Shown: positions 1-8,222 of the stretch, piece by piece
Position numbering within the stretch: the stretch's first letter is position 1
Layout: each line of letters starts with the position of its first letter
From: Pseudomonadota bacterium
GTDB taxonomy: Bacteria; Desulfobacterota; Syntrophorhabdia; Syntrophorhabdales; Syntrophorhabdaceae
Length of the DNA: 32,127 nucleotides
Assembly (NCBI GenBank): GCA_026388215.1
Contig: JAPLKF010000069.1
Coordinates: forward strand, 1 to 32,127
Reading direction: 5' to 3'
Program-made: the position numbers and the translations under genes
Notes under the pieces: generated by a model
Seen by the model: the letters and a program-made list of their open reading frames with translations, nothing else
Told to the model about the DNA's origin: nothing
Databases searched by the model: none

Positions 1-450
1 GTGATTAAAAATGTCGTTCAACTTGCAAGGTTTTCTCATATCATTGGACTTCCAGTCATAATCACTCAACAGGAAAAGCTTGGTTTCACCATTGCTGAGG
101 TCAAAAAAGAACTCCCAGACGTACGCCCGATTAATAAGGTCCATTTTAACTGTTTCTTTTGCAAGGACTTTAAAGACCAGATAGGTTCAATCGGCAAAAA
201 GACCTTGATACTCGCAGGGGTTGAAGCCCATATCTGTGTGGCACAAACAGCGTTATATGCATTGCCCTATTTTAACGTCCATGTGGTGGGTGATGCGACC
301 TCTTCACGGACAGTTGAAAACCGGGACGCTGCCCTTGAAAGGATGCGGCAGTTTGGTGTTACCATTACCTCTTCTGAAATGTTAATATACGAGCTATTGC
401 AGAAGGCAGGGACAGAGGAATTTAAAGCCGTCCTCCAATTAGTAAAATAG
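1..450 (+). CDS. Isochorismatase-family cysteine hydrolase, 5' end missing
   Basis: The frame is open from the first base, so the true start lies upstream of the window; the GTG at base 1 need not be the start. The visible 149 residues are the C-terminal three quarters of an isochorismatase-fold hydrolase (YcaC/nicotinamidase superfamily). The strand-loop GVEAHICV places the nucleophilic cysteine at visible residue 79, and K46 in the INKVHFNCF segment fits the catalytic lysine. The third member of the triad, the N-terminal aspartate, would lie in the missing part. These enzymes hydrolyse amides or related bonds in small cytosolic metabolites; the substrate cannot be told from sequence. It ends with TAG ten bases before chrA, so the two are probably co-transcribed, though no functional link is obvious. 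Confidence 0.85.
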   Translation: MIKNVVQLARFSHIIGLPVIITQQEKLGFTIAEVKKELPDVRPINKVHFNCFFCKDFKDQIGSIGKKTLILAGVEAHICVAQTALYALPYFNVHVVGDATSSRTVENRDAALERMRQFGVTITSSEMLIYELLQKAGTEEFKAVLQLVK

Positions 451-460
451 CAGCCAGAGT

Positions 461-1615
461 ATGGAGAAAATCCCTTCTTTGGCAAAAATGTTTCTGTCGT
501 TTTTGAGACTGGGCGTGGGAGCTTTTGGCGGGCCTGCGATGGTTGTGTACATAAAGGAACTATTTATAAAACATAATAAGTGGTTGGACGAAGAAACCTT
601 TAAAGATGGTGTTGGTTTATGTCAGTCAATACCAGGGTCAACTGCCATGCAGATGGCCGCTTATGTGGGGCTAAAGACCAGAGGACTCCCGGGTGCAATT
701 CTATCATATATAGGTTTTGGGTTGCCTGCATTTTCCCTGATGCTGATATTTTCGTCACTATATTTAAGCTTCCACAACCTCCGGTACGTCTTGTCTCTAT
801 TTTCCGGCCTTCAGGTGATTGTCATTGCTATTATTGTAAACGCGACCCATTTATTTGGTAGGGAGGTGCTTAAAGATTACAGGGACCTCTTTATAACCAT
901 AACATCTGCGGTGCTTCTTTTTATGGGGGTGAGTCCTTTTCTGGTCATCGCAGGGGCTGCCCTCACAGGAATTGTGGTATTTAGAAACATTCAGAGGGCT
1001 GAATACAGATGCACAAGAACAGTTGGTTCGTTTCACGTGAAACAGATTGTAATCCTCCTCATCATTCTTGCAACGAGCCTTTTTGCCCTTTATTCTGTGG
1101 ACAAAGGCCTCTTTAAACTTGCCGCAGTGATGATGAAAATAAATTTGTTTGCCTTCGGCGGCGGCTTTGCATCCCTGCCTCTAATGTTGCATGAGTTTGT
1201 AAACACAAGGGGAGGGCTGGATAATAAGATTTTTATGGACGGGATAGCCCTTGGTCAGGTCACACCAGGCCCAATCATCATCACGGCAACCTTTGTCGGT
1301 TTCTGGTTGCGCGGGCTGGTGGGCGTAATAGTTACAACCATAGCCATATTTACACCTTCCTTCTTTGTCCTTCTCGCTATCACACCATTCTTTGACAGAT
1401 TAAAGGCTTCTGTATATTTCCACAGGGCAATGAGGGGGATACTCGTTACCTTTGTAGGCCTTCTCCTCTATGTTGCCATCAAGTTTGCACTGACTGTTCC
1501 TTGGGATGCAATAAGGATTATAATTGGATTTGCGGCTTTAATTTTGCTTTTGAGGAAAGTGGATATTCTTTATGTTGTACTGATAGGTGCGTTCATTTCC
1601 CTACTGATAATATAA
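461..1615 (+). CDS. chrA: Chromate/anion transporter ChrA, two-domain form
   Basis: The protein is 384 residues, the length of the long-chain CHR family with two homologous membrane domains. The N-terminal domain has the family motif FLRLGVGAFGGPAMV near residues 14-28 and the PGSTAMQMAAYVG stretch near 60. The second half repeats this as NLFAFGGGFASLPLM and the LGQVTPGPI stretch. About ten hydrophobic segments are visible. ChrA proteins export chromate in characterised cases; in strict anaerobes the physiological anion may differ. The ATG at 461 follows the upstream stop by ten bases with only a weak purine-rich leader (CCAGAG), so it probably depends on the upstream gene. A parS-like palindrome lies inside the gene, translated in frame as FHVK. 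The gene converges on the lipoprotein gene nine bases away. Confidence 0.9.
   Translation: MEKIPSLAKMFLSFLRLGVGAFGGPAMVVYIKELFIKHNKWLDEETFKDGVGLCQSIPGSTAMQMAAYVGLKTRGLPGAILSYIGFGLPAFSLMLIFSSLYLSFHNLRYVLSLFSGLQVIVIAIIVNATHLFGREVLKDYRDLFITITSAVLLFMGVSPFLVIAGAALTGIVVFRNIQRAEYRCTRTVGSFHVKQIVILLIILATSLFALYSVDKGLFKLAAVMMKINLFAFGGGFASLPLMLHEFVNTRGGLDNKIFMDGIALGQVTPGPIIITATFVGFWLRGLVGVIVTTIAIFTPSFFVLLAITPFFDRLKASVYFHRAMRGILVTFVGLLLYVAIKFALTVPWDAIRIIIGFAALILLLRKVDILYVVLIGAFISLLII
1029..1044. promoter_or_regulatory. parS: parS-like ParB-binding site within chrA
   Basis: The 16-mer CGTTTCACGTGAAACA contains the complete 14-bp palindromic core GTTTCACGTGAAAC of the bacterial chromosomal parS site and differs from the classical 16-mer only in its first base. 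It is in the coding sequence of chrA. A second, perfect copy lies at 8893-8908. Chromosomal parS sites cluster near the replication origin, which agrees with dnaA lying about 23 kb away. parA and parB themselves are not in this window. Confidence 0.8.
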
Positions 1616-1624
1616 GATAGGCTA

Positions 1625-2851
1625 TTACTTTTTAAGATATACAAGGTCAGTGGCTGAAAAATTACTACCCTTTTTAGCCTTTGCCCAGCATGCATCAACC
1701 CCGAAAAGCTCGAAGACCTCGAGTTCGCCTTTGTAATTTCCCTTAATCTTACCCAGGGGTGTCTTTGTTTTTGAATCTACCACCTGCTCCCCAGGTGAGT
1801 ATACCTCAAGGATACCTCCCTTCTCCAGCCCTGACAATCTTCCTGCATTTATATAGATCTTGCCTTCTTCAATAGATGCAATTCTTGCATGCCAATCTAA
1901 AGAGAGTATAGACCTTAAAAGGTCCTCTGCTATAATCTCTATTGACAGGTCTATGGCTTTAATCTTTGCCTTTTCAGAACTCATGTCGCCCTTTTCCCTT
2001 GTAAGTGACACAGGGTTTCTCCCTGAGAATTGTTTTAGAATGGTTCCGGTTTCTGTGTTATAAACTTCAATTGCCATCTTGGATATAGCAAATGAGGTCT
2101 CCCTATCGTCTTTGCCTTCTATCTTTGACGTACTCGTGTAAATATCAGAAAGGGTCCCCTTTAATACCGCATGTACACCATAAAGCTCATTTAACGCCTT
2201 CATATTTGCTGGCCCTGTAAGCGTGTCCTTGATATTAATATTAATTGTATTTGGATCTATGCAGATGATGGCGCCTGTATTTTCAAGTCTAGATATAAGC
2301 CGTTTTGTAGCCAATTCCCCCATATGCTCTTCTTTATAATTTGTCTCGTCAATAACAGGCATGACAACCACACGTCTTTTCATCTTTGGTGACGGGTAAT
2401 TGAACGCAATCATAGGAAGCATCGGCATATAACCCATGCCTGGAGGAAGATTACCCATTTGATAAGGATAAACCATTTGAGGGGCTATGCCTTTTTTCTT
2501 AAGCTCCTCTTCAAGTTTGGCAAGCCTCTTCTCCAGGTCTTCCCTTTCTTTCTTTCCCATCCCTCCGGCCAACATTGAGTCAACTATACCTGGAGAGTAT
2601 TGGTCTTTCCTTATCCATACATTTTCTGGCTCATAAGGGGTTAACATGTACCTCCTATTTTTTGCATATATGTATTCTACCCCGTCAATTACCTTTATAT
2701 CCCCAAGCTTTGGCTCCTTTTCCTCTATCTTTTCCATTTTTTCTTCTTTTTTCTGAGCCTGAGGGGGCGTATCACCCTTCTTTTTTGTAAAGGGGATATA
2801 GCTACATGAGGCAAGGAAAAATATCAAAAGCATTATTACACATTTACGCAT
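1625..2851 (-). CDS. CsgG/FlgT-like envelope lipoprotein
   Basis: This 408-residue protein starts with a short lipoprotein signal (hydrophobic residues 5-14, lipobox LASC with C16 as the lipidated residue). Then come a lysine/glutamate-rich linker (about 23-50), a charged probable coiled coil (about 99-120) and a Met/Pro/Gly-rich stretch (about 124-150). Residues 160-315 look like the CsgG/PelB-type fold that opens with a VVVMPVIDET strand and contains the GVHAVLKGTLSD segment. The C-terminus (about 322-400) resembles the FlgT C-terminal domain: a KIYINAGRLSGLEKGG turn followed by a DSKTKTPLG loop. Such proteins sit at the inner face of the outer membrane, often with secretion or flagellar systems, but no such genes are nearby. 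The ATG at 2851 has no Shine-Dalgarno; a consensus promoter ends seven bases upstream, suggesting a leaderless mRNA. Confidence 0.75.
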   Translation of the reverse strand: MRKCVIMLLIFFLASCSYIPFTKKKGDTPPQAQKKEEKMEKIEEKEPKLGDIKVIDGVEYIYAKNRRYMLTPYEPENVWIRKDQYSPGIVDSMLAGGMGKKEREDLEKRLAKLEEELKKKGIAPQMVYPYQMGNLPPGMGYMPMLPMIAFNYPSPKMKRRVVVMPVIDETNYKEEHMGELATKRLISRLENTGAIICIDPNTININIKDTLTGPANMKALNELYGVHAVLKGTLSDIYTSTSKIEGKDDRETSFAISKMAIEVYNTETGTILKQFSGRNPVSLTREKGDMSSEKAKIKAIDLSIEIIAEDLLRSILSLDWHARIASIEEGKIYINAGRLSGLEKGGILEVYSPGEQVVDSKTKTPLGKIKGNYKGELEVFELFGVDACWAKAKKGSNFSATDLVYLKK

Positions 2852-2858
2852 CGAAGTG

Positions 2859-2888
2859 ATTATAAGTCATACATGGTGTAAATGTCAA
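2859..2888 (-). promoter_or_regulatory. Sigma70-type promoter of the lipoprotein gene
   Basis: On the minus strand TTGACA (2883-2888) and TATAAT (2859-2864), both perfect matches to the consensus, are separated by 18 bases. Only seven bases (CACTTCG) separate the -10 box from the ATG at 2851, so the predicted transcription start falls at or one base before the start codon. Confidence 0.75.
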
Positions 2889-2914
2889 AGAGATTTTGGT
2901 TTTAAACTTCTCCT

Positions 2915-3382
2915 TTAAATATAGGAAGGGTAAAAAAATGTACTTCCTCTCCCAGGAACACCTTCTACCCATATTTCACCCCCATGTGCCTCAACAATTG
3001 ACTTAACAATAAAAAGGCCTGGGCAAGAACCATCCACTTCTTTCCTAAAGCTACCCCTTCTATATTTCTCAAAGATATACTGGATTTCATCTGTTGAAAC
3101 ATGTTATTACGCCTCCTGGGTCAACAGTTATGATCCCATCATCTATAGTTTCAAGTATTGTCAACAACTTTTTCCTTTAGAGCTTAATAATGTTTGATTT
3201 TTCTTATAGTTCCCTGTCTGTTGCAAGGGTGAATAAATTTAAACAGAGCACAGACCCTTTTCCAGTTCGTTTAGCGTGAGATGTTCTATTAAGGTTACAC
3301 CAGAATAGGTTGTGACAATTGATAAAAGGATGGCAAGGGTAATAAAAATGCAAGTATTTTTGTAATAAGCCTCATATCTCAT
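2915..3382 (-). pseudogene. Remnant of a membrane sensor histidine kinase gene
   Basis: Three pieces of one sensor kinase can be read on the minus strand in different frames. First, from an ATG at 3382, about 45 codons with one hydrophobic segment (FITLAILLSIVTTYSG) and then a stop, as in a kinase N-terminus; the alternative frame from 3375 also begins like a kinase signal anchor. Second, from 3176, a PAS-domain start reading ILETIDDGIITVDPGG. Third, from 3100, the end of a HATPase_c domain with DEIQYIFEKYRRG and IVEAHGGEIWVEGVPGRG, ending at a stop at 2915. The rest of the PAS domain, the phosphoacceptor histidine region and the first ATP-binding boxes are missing, and two in-frame stops separate the pieces. 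The remnant begins four bases after the tRNA-Ala gene on the same strand. It accounts for nearly all of the 2852-3385 gap. Confidence 0.8.
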
Positions 3383-3385
3383 TAT

Positions 3386-3457
3386 TGGAGGTGGCGGGAA
3401 TCGAACCCGCGACCCCCTCGTTGCGAACGAGATGCTCTCCCTCTGAGCTACACCCCC
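3386..3457 (-). tRNA. tRNA-Ala (anticodon CGC)
   Basis: A 72-base cloverleaf can be folded by eye on the minus strand. The acceptor stem GGGGGTG pairs with CACCTCC and includes the G3-U70 wobble pair that defines alanine tRNAs. The D-arm is GCTC...GAGC, the anticodon stem TCTCG/CGAGG encloses the loop TTCGCAA (anticodon CGC), and the T-arm is CGGGTTCGATTCCCG. The discriminator is A at 3386. CCA is not encoded; the next bases are ATA, so CCA must be added by nucleotidyltransferase. Confidence 0.95.
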
Positions 3458-3467
3458 TGTTTCTTTA

Positions 3468-3496
3468 ATATTATTTTAAGTACCCCTTAATATCAA
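3468..3496 (-). promoter_or_regulatory. Putative promoter of tRNA-Ala
   Basis: On the minus strand TTGATA (3491-3496) and TAATAT (3468-3473) are spaced by 17 bases, and the tRNA starts ten bases after the -10 box. Both hexamers are near consensus. Confidence 0.55.
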
Positions 3497-3614
3497 GATT
3501 TTTGTGATTATTTAGCAATTATCCATAAGCTGTCAGTTATCAGGAATAGACCTTGTGCTGAATATCTCGTGATTTGCACAAAACTTCTTGCCGATTGCCC
3601 ATGGGTTGCGTTTA

Positions 3615-3974
3615 TCAAATATTTAATATATGTTTTATCGTTTGTTTAAGCTCTTTTGTGTCTGCTGATTTTACTACATATCCATCAGAAACCCAGCTTG
3701 AAAAATCCTGTTTAAATTCTCCATATGCGGAGCACAGTATTACTGGTTGGTCTTTATTCAAATTCTTTATCTCGTTCAATGCCTGTATGCCATCCATGCC
3801 TGGCATCTTTATATCAAGCACAACCAGATCAAAGCTTGAACCCTTAAGTTTCTCAAGGGCTTCCAGGCCATTCGATGCTGCCTCCACCTGGTATCCCTCC
3901 TCTTCGAGTTCTTCTTTGAAAAGCATTCTTATGTTTTCCTCATCGTCTACTACCAACAATTTTATCTTTTTCAT
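3615..3974 (-). CDS. Receiver-only response regulator
   Basis: The 119-residue protein is a single CheY-like receiver domain. It has the acidic pair D10-D11, phosphoacceptor D54 in the VVLDIKMPGMDG strand-loop, the conserved S82 after the fourth strand (ILCSAYG) and K102 in VVKSA. There is no output domain, so like Spo0F or CheY it must act by protein contact or as a phosphorelay intermediate. Its ATG overlaps the stop of the upstream kinase gene by ATGA, so the two are translationally coupled and should form a cognate pair. It is the last gene of the galT-glgA-kinase-regulator unit. About 150 bases of featureless AT-rich sequence separate it from the tRNA-Ala gene. Confidence 0.93.
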   Translation of the reverse strand: MKKIKLLVVDDEENIRMLFKEELEEEGYQVEAASNGLEALEKLKGSSFDLVVLDIKMPGMDGIQALNEIKNLNKDQPVILCSAYGEFKQDFSSWVSDGYVVKSADTKELKQTIKHILNI

Positions 3975-5707
3975 AAAAACTCCTCTTTGATTATATTATT
4001 TTTTACAGGGAGGTACACTATAAATGTTCCCCCTTCCCCTAAAGAATTCTTTACCTCAATATGACCTTTATGGTTCATCACAATTTTATTAGATATAGCA
4101 AGGCCCAGCCCCGTCCCCCTGTCCTTCGTTGTGAAGAATGGATTAAAAATGTTATCGATGATTGCAGGGTCTATGCCCCCGCCTGTATCAATAAAAGAAA
4201 TAGCCAAAAATGGTCGGTTATTAAATACCGCCTGCTCTGTCTTAATAATTATTTTACCATTGCCGTGCATAGCTTCATAGGCATTCATAAGTATATTAAT
4301 AAAAACCTGTCTAATCTGCTGGCTATCACACTCAACAGGGGGCAGGCTTTTATCATATTCCTTCACAATCTGGACTTGTTCCCATGCTGTATCTGAGGTA
4401 AAAAGATATAGGACCTCATCTATACAATTATTCATATCGCATGTTTCTGTTAGCATCGGGTTTTCCCTTACATAGCTTAGAAGCTCGTTGAGTATCGTTT
4501 CGAGCCTTGAAACTTCCTTAAGAATTATGTCTATATATCTGTTTTCCTTTTGATCTAAATGGATCTTCTTTGCAAGCCTCTTTGTAAACCCGCCTATTAT
4601 TACAAGGGGGTTTTTTATTTCATGAGCAATGTTGGTAGTCATTTCACCAAGACTTCTAAACTTTTCCTGCTCTATAAGTCTTTTCTGGGCATCGTTCAAT
4701 TCTTTTACCACATCCCTGAGCCTTATATTTAATAAGGTATTTTCCAGACCACTCGATATGTAGTTCGCTATTGTATTTATCAAATACTGGCCGTCTCCTT
4801 CTGAAGCAAAGTCTTGCTGTGATTTTTCCCCACCCATTGTGATCGTTCCAAGGATACGGCCTTTTGATAGCACAGGGGAGGCATAAAGTGAGGACTTTAA
4901 GGAGTTTTCATGTTGCTCAGAGGCCTGATTTTTCAAAGAAGTTGCCTTTTTAAGCCTTACGACCCCTTTCTCTAACTCATAGACGTAATTTTCTATCGAC
5001 GGGTCTATTACGCCATATATAACCCTTTGTGAATCAAGCTTTAAAAATGTATCTTCTATCTTTATTGTAACAAACGTTGCGTTGAGTGCTCTGGCTATTA
5101 TCAATGCAATATTTTTTAAAAGCTCGTTGGGTTCTATATTTGAAGTAAGGATCTTTCCAAGTTCTGAAAGTGTCGCAAACTCGCTAATCCTCTTCTTTGA
5201 GGAAAGGATAAGCTCATAGGACCTAAGTATCCCGCCCAGCTCTCTTGAAAGTATAGAAAGTAAAATTTTTTCTGAATCACGTATAGAATCAGTATTTGAT
5301 GAACTTACTATTAGAACACCATAGATATAGCTATCATCAGACAATGGGAGGAATGCAAAGGTCTTATATTTTTCAACAACTCCATCAAGTTCCGGGTAAA
5401 AAAGACAACCAAATCTCGGCGGTATGTCTTTTATTGTAAAAAACTGGGGCGCCCTCTTCTGTGCTACGCTGCCAACAATCCCCTCACCAACATGGCACCT
5501 GTACTGATTTAATATTCCCGATAATATGCTTTTTTGATTTGTAAATCTACAGGTAAGCCTCTTGTCTTTGTCAAGGGTATACACGATAACCTCTTCAAGG
5601 CGCATATCTTGGGCTATAATATTAATGATTGAATTAATTCTTGATTCTATTTTAAGATTTGAGTGGGATATCTCTATAATCTTTCCCAGTAAATCAATGG
5701 GGTTCAT
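3971..5707 (-). CDS. Soluble GAF-GAF sensor histidine kinase
   Basis: I chose the ATG at 5707 (578 residues), which follows TTGAGAAAT; a TTG three codons upstream is possible. There is no membrane segment, so sensing is cytosolic. Two GAF-like domains occupy about residues 10-165 and 175-330. A linker helix leads to HisKA with the H-box NIAHEIKNPL, phosphoacceptor H362. The N-box NILMNAYEAM, the G1 box DTGGGID, the F-box NPFFTTK and the G2 box GTGLGLAI follow, so the ATPase domain is complete. The gene overlaps the end of glgA by 14 bases and the start of the receiver gene by four. The ligand cannot be told from sequence. The linkage to galT and glgA suggests, as inference only, that it reports on carbon or energy state. 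Confidence 0.92.
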   Translation of the reverse strand: MNPIDLLGKIIEISHSNLKIESRINSIINIIAQDMRLEEVIVYTLDKDKRLTCRFTNQKSILSGILNQYRCHVGEGIVGSVAQKRAPQFFTIKDIPPRFGCLFYPELDGVVEKYKTFAFLPLSDDSYIYGVLIVSSSNTDSIRDSEKILLSILSRELGGILRSYELILSSKKRISEFATLSELGKILTSNIEPNELLKNIALIIARALNATFVTIKIEDTFLKLDSQRVIYGVIDPSIENYVYELEKGVVRLKKATSLKNQASEQHENSLKSSLYASPVLSKGRILGTITMGGEKSQQDFASEGDGQYLINTIANYISSGLENTLLNIRLRDVVKELNDAQKRLIEQEKFRSLGEMTTNIAHEIKNPLVIIGGFTKRLAKKIHLDQKENRYIDIILKEVSRLETILNELLSYVRENPMLTETCDMNNCIDEVLYLFTSDTAWEQVQIVKEYDKSLPPVECDSQQIRQVFINILMNAYEAMHGNGKIIIKTEQAVFNNRPFLAISFIDTGGGIDPAIIDNIFNPFFTTKDRGTGLGLAISNKIVMNHKGHIEVKNSLGEGGTFIVYLPVKNNIIKEEFL

Positions 5708-7151
5708 ATTTCTCAATGGCTTTTTTGTATAGCCCTATATATTCCTTTGCGGACCTTTCCCACGAAAAGTCTGCCCCCATACATTTCTTTACAAGAGACA
5801 TCCAGGCCTTTTTATCCCCATAAACCTTCAATGCCCTTTTTATGGCATCAAGCATTGCGTCTTTTGAGTAGTCATAGAATTTAAAACCTGTACCGCTCAA
5901 GGGCGTGCTGGTATAGTCTACTATGGTATCTTCGAGCCCCCCAACGCCTCTGACTATTGGAACCGTTCCATATTTAAGGCTATACAATTGATTAAGGCCA
6001 CATGGCTCATATCGTGAGGGCATAAGAAATGTATCGGCCCCTGCTTCAATAAGGTGGGCAAGCTTGTTGTCATAGGCAATCTTGACGGAGAATGATTTGG
6101 GGAATTTTTTTGACAATTCAGTAAAAAGGTCATGGTATCTTCTTTCCCCTGTTCCTAAAATTACATATTGGGTGCCGAGGGACACCATTTCCTCTAGTGA
6201 AGACGCAATAAGATCGAAACCCTTCTGGTCGGCAAGTCTTGATATGGTTGCTATTAATAGAATGTTTTCATCAACGGGTAGCCCAAAGGCTTCCTGCAAG
6301 GCTTTCTTGCATAATCTTTTGTTCTCTATGTTTTTCACACCATACCTTGTGGGAAGATCAGGATCTTTCTCGGGGTTCCAGTCCTCATAATCAATTCCAT
6401 TTATAATGCCATAGAGGTCATCCTTTCTTGTTCGTAATATGCCGTCAAGACCGTATCCAAACTCTGGGGTTTGTATTTCTTCGCTGTATTTTTTGCTCAC
6501 CGTATTTATTATGTCAGAGAATACTATGCCCCCTTTTAAAAAGTTGATTTTTCCATAAAATTCAAGATAGTTCGGGGTAAAGTATTCCCATCCTATATTC
6601 AAAAGATGCATATCGTGATGCCAGAAAAGCCCCTGATAGCCAAGATTATGGATGGTGAATAGTGTTGAGACGTTTCTGAGGACAGGATCATCTCTATAGA
6701 GAGTTTTTAGAAACACAGGGGCAAGGGCACTCTCCCAATCGTTGCAATGGAGCACATCGGGGGTATATCCCGTTACCTTGATTGCCTCAAGAATGCTTTT
6801 TGAAAAAAAGATAAACCGCTCTGCATTGTCAAGATAGTCACCATCCGGGGTACTATACAGGTAATCCCTGTAATAATATTCATCCTTTTCAACAATGTAC
6901 GCGGTAATACCATCATATTCACTTTCAACTATCTCTGCATCAACAAAGGTTTGCGATATAGGGCAAGAAATCTTATAGTTTTTATATTTCATGGGAAATT
7001 TCTGTTCCTCAATCCCTTTGTGTTTTGGCAGGATAACCCTCACTTCTATGCCGAGTTTTTTTAAGGCCTTTGGAAGGGAACCTGTTACATCAGCAAGGCC
7101 ACCTGTTTTCACAAAAGGATAAATTTCAGGTGATGCAATTAATATCTTCAT
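5694..7151 (-). CDS. glgA: Glycogen synthase (ADP-glucose type, GT5)
   Basis: At 485 residues this is the normal length of bacterial GlgA. It begins with MKILIASPEIYPFVKTGGLADV, whose KTGGLADV motif (K15) binds the ADP-glucose phosphates. It continues with the conserved TIHNLGYQG, the NGIDYEDWNP stretch and, in the C-terminal Rossmann domain, SRYEPCGLNQLYSLKYG, which carries the catalytic glutamate region. The enzyme extends alpha-1,4-glucan chains in the cytosol. The ATG at 7151 has a strong GGGGG ribosome binding site and lies nine bases after galT. glgC, glgB and glgP are not in the window, so only the polymerising step is encoded here. Confidence 0.97.
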   Translation of the reverse strand: MKILIASPEIYPFVKTGGLADVTGSLPKALKKLGIEVRVILPKHKGIEEQKFPMKYKNYKISCPISQTFVDAEIVESEYDGITAYIVEKDEYYYRDYLYSTPDGDYLDNAERFIFFSKSILEAIKVTGYTPDVLHCNDWESALAPVFLKTLYRDDPVLRNVSTLFTIHNLGYQGLFWHHDMHLLNIGWEYFTPNYLEFYGKINFLKGGIVFSDIINTVSKKYSEEIQTPEFGYGLDGILRTRKDDLYGIINGIDYEDWNPEKDPDLPTRYGVKNIENKRLCKKALQEAFGLPVDENILLIATISRLADQKGFDLIASSLEEMVSLGTQYVILGTGERRYHDLFTELSKKFPKSFSVKIAYDNKLAHLIEAGADTFLMPSRYEPCGLNQLYSLKYGTVPIVRGVGGLEDTIVDYTSTPLSGTGFKFYDYSKDAMLDAIKRALKVYGDKKAWMSLVKKCMGADFSWERSAKEYIGLYKKAIEKYEPH

Positions 7152-7160
7152 AATAACCCC

Positions 7161-8162
7161 CTATATGTGTGTTTCTCTAAGATATACAGTTGCTTCCTCT
7201 GGTGGTGTAGGATTAATGTAAAAGCCTGTTCCCCATTCGAAACCTGCCATTTTTGTGAGCCTTGGTATAACCTCCATGTGCCAGTGATAATGTGGTGTTG
7301 CTCCATCGCCAAAGGGTGTTGTATGTATCATGTAGTTATAAGGCGGAGAGTTGAGAACCTTATCATACCTTTTTAACACTGCAGAAAGCACCTCCGCAAC
7401 TGAAAAATAATTATCATCTCTATTGCTTGAGATGAAGTATGGCTCATGCTCCTTCGGTAAAATCCAGACCTCAAAAGGAAAGCGAGAGGCGTATGGTGAA
7501 AGGGCTATAAACCTTGCATTTTCAAAAACGATCCTCACATTGTCCTCCTTTTCCTGTGTTATTATGTCACAAAAGATACACCTGTCTTTATACTTATAAT
7601 AGGCTAATCCACCGTTTATCTCTTCAAGGACCCTTCTTGGAACTATTGGAAGGGCTATAAGCTGCGAATGGGAATGATCGAGCGATGCCCCTGCAACAGA
7701 GCCGTGGTTCTTAAAAATCATTATATACTTGAATCGTCTGTCCTTTGTTAGATCCAGCACTCTCTCTCTATAAGCAATAAGAACATTTTGTATGCCATGA
7801 ACATCCATATTAGATAATGTTTGGCCATGGACCGGGGTTTCTACAATTACTTCGTGCGCCCCTATGCCATTCATCCTGTCATACAGACCAACGCCTTCCT
7901 TGTTTAGATCACCTTCAATGCGTAATGCAGGGAACTTATTCGGGACAACCCTCAGGGTCCAGTTGGGGCTGTTGGGCGGAGAACCATCAGGTCTAATAGC
8001 AAAGACCTCGGGCGGGGTCATATTCTCGTTACCTGAGCAAAGGGGGCACATACTAACCTTCGAGGGGGGCTCCTCCTCTGTAAAAAAGACAGGCCTTTTC
8101 CCCCTCTCTGTAGATATGATCACCCATCTATCTATAATAGGGTCTTTTCTCAGTTCAGGCAT
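7161..8162 (-). CDS. galT: Galactose-1-phosphate uridylyltransferase family (GalT)
   Basis: The start is set at the ATG at 8162 because GGAG lies five bases upstream and the protein then begins PELRKDPIIDRWVII like family members; an in-frame ATG 13 codons earlier lacks such support. The 333-residue protein is a HIT-superfamily nucleotidyltransferase. It has the CPLCSGNE metal site near residue 36, the active-site HSHSQ (second histidine is the nucleophile), and near the C-terminus the paired-histidine HYHWHMEVIPRL segment. GalT moves UMP between glucose-1-phosphate and galactose-1-phosphate; relatives act on ADP-sugars. Being first in a unit with glgA, it probably feeds hexose-1-phosphate towards or from glycogen. 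Stop codon TAG. Confidence 0.93.
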   Translation of the reverse strand: MPELRKDPIIDRWVIISTERGKRPVFFTEEEPPSKVSMCPLCSGNENMTPPEVFAIRPDGSPPNSPNWTLRVVPNKFPALRIEGDLNKEGVGLYDRMNGIGAHEVIVETPVHGQTLSNMDVHGIQNVLIAYRERVLDLTKDRRFKYIMIFKNHGSVAGASLDHSHSQLIALPIVPRRVLEEINGGLAYYKYKDRCIFCDIITQEKEDNVRIVFENARFIALSPYASRFPFEVWILPKEHEPYFISSNRDDNYFSVAEVLSAVLKRYDKVLNSPPYNYMIHTTPFGDGATPHYHWHMEVIPRLTKMAGFEWGTGFYINPTPPEEATVYLRETHI

Positions 8163-8185
8163 AATCACTCCATAACCTTGATGTT

Positions 8186-8214
8186 TTGACATGTACAACA
8201 ACGCATGGTAAGAA
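8186..8214 (+). promoter_or_regulatory. Putative promoter of the rhomboid gene
   Basis: A perfect TTGACA (8186-8191) is followed after 17 bases by a weak -10 box TAAGAA (8209-8214). The ATG at 8223 begins eight bases after the -10 box. The arrangement argues for the 8223 start rather than the ATG at 8205, which would lie between the promoter hexamers. Confidence 0.45.
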
Positions 8215-8222
8215 ATACCCTG

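Noticed and set aside
8205-8222. ATG at 8205 as rhomboid start
   Set aside because: It falls between the -35 and -10 elements, has no ribosome site, and the family N-terminus begins at the ATG at 8223.
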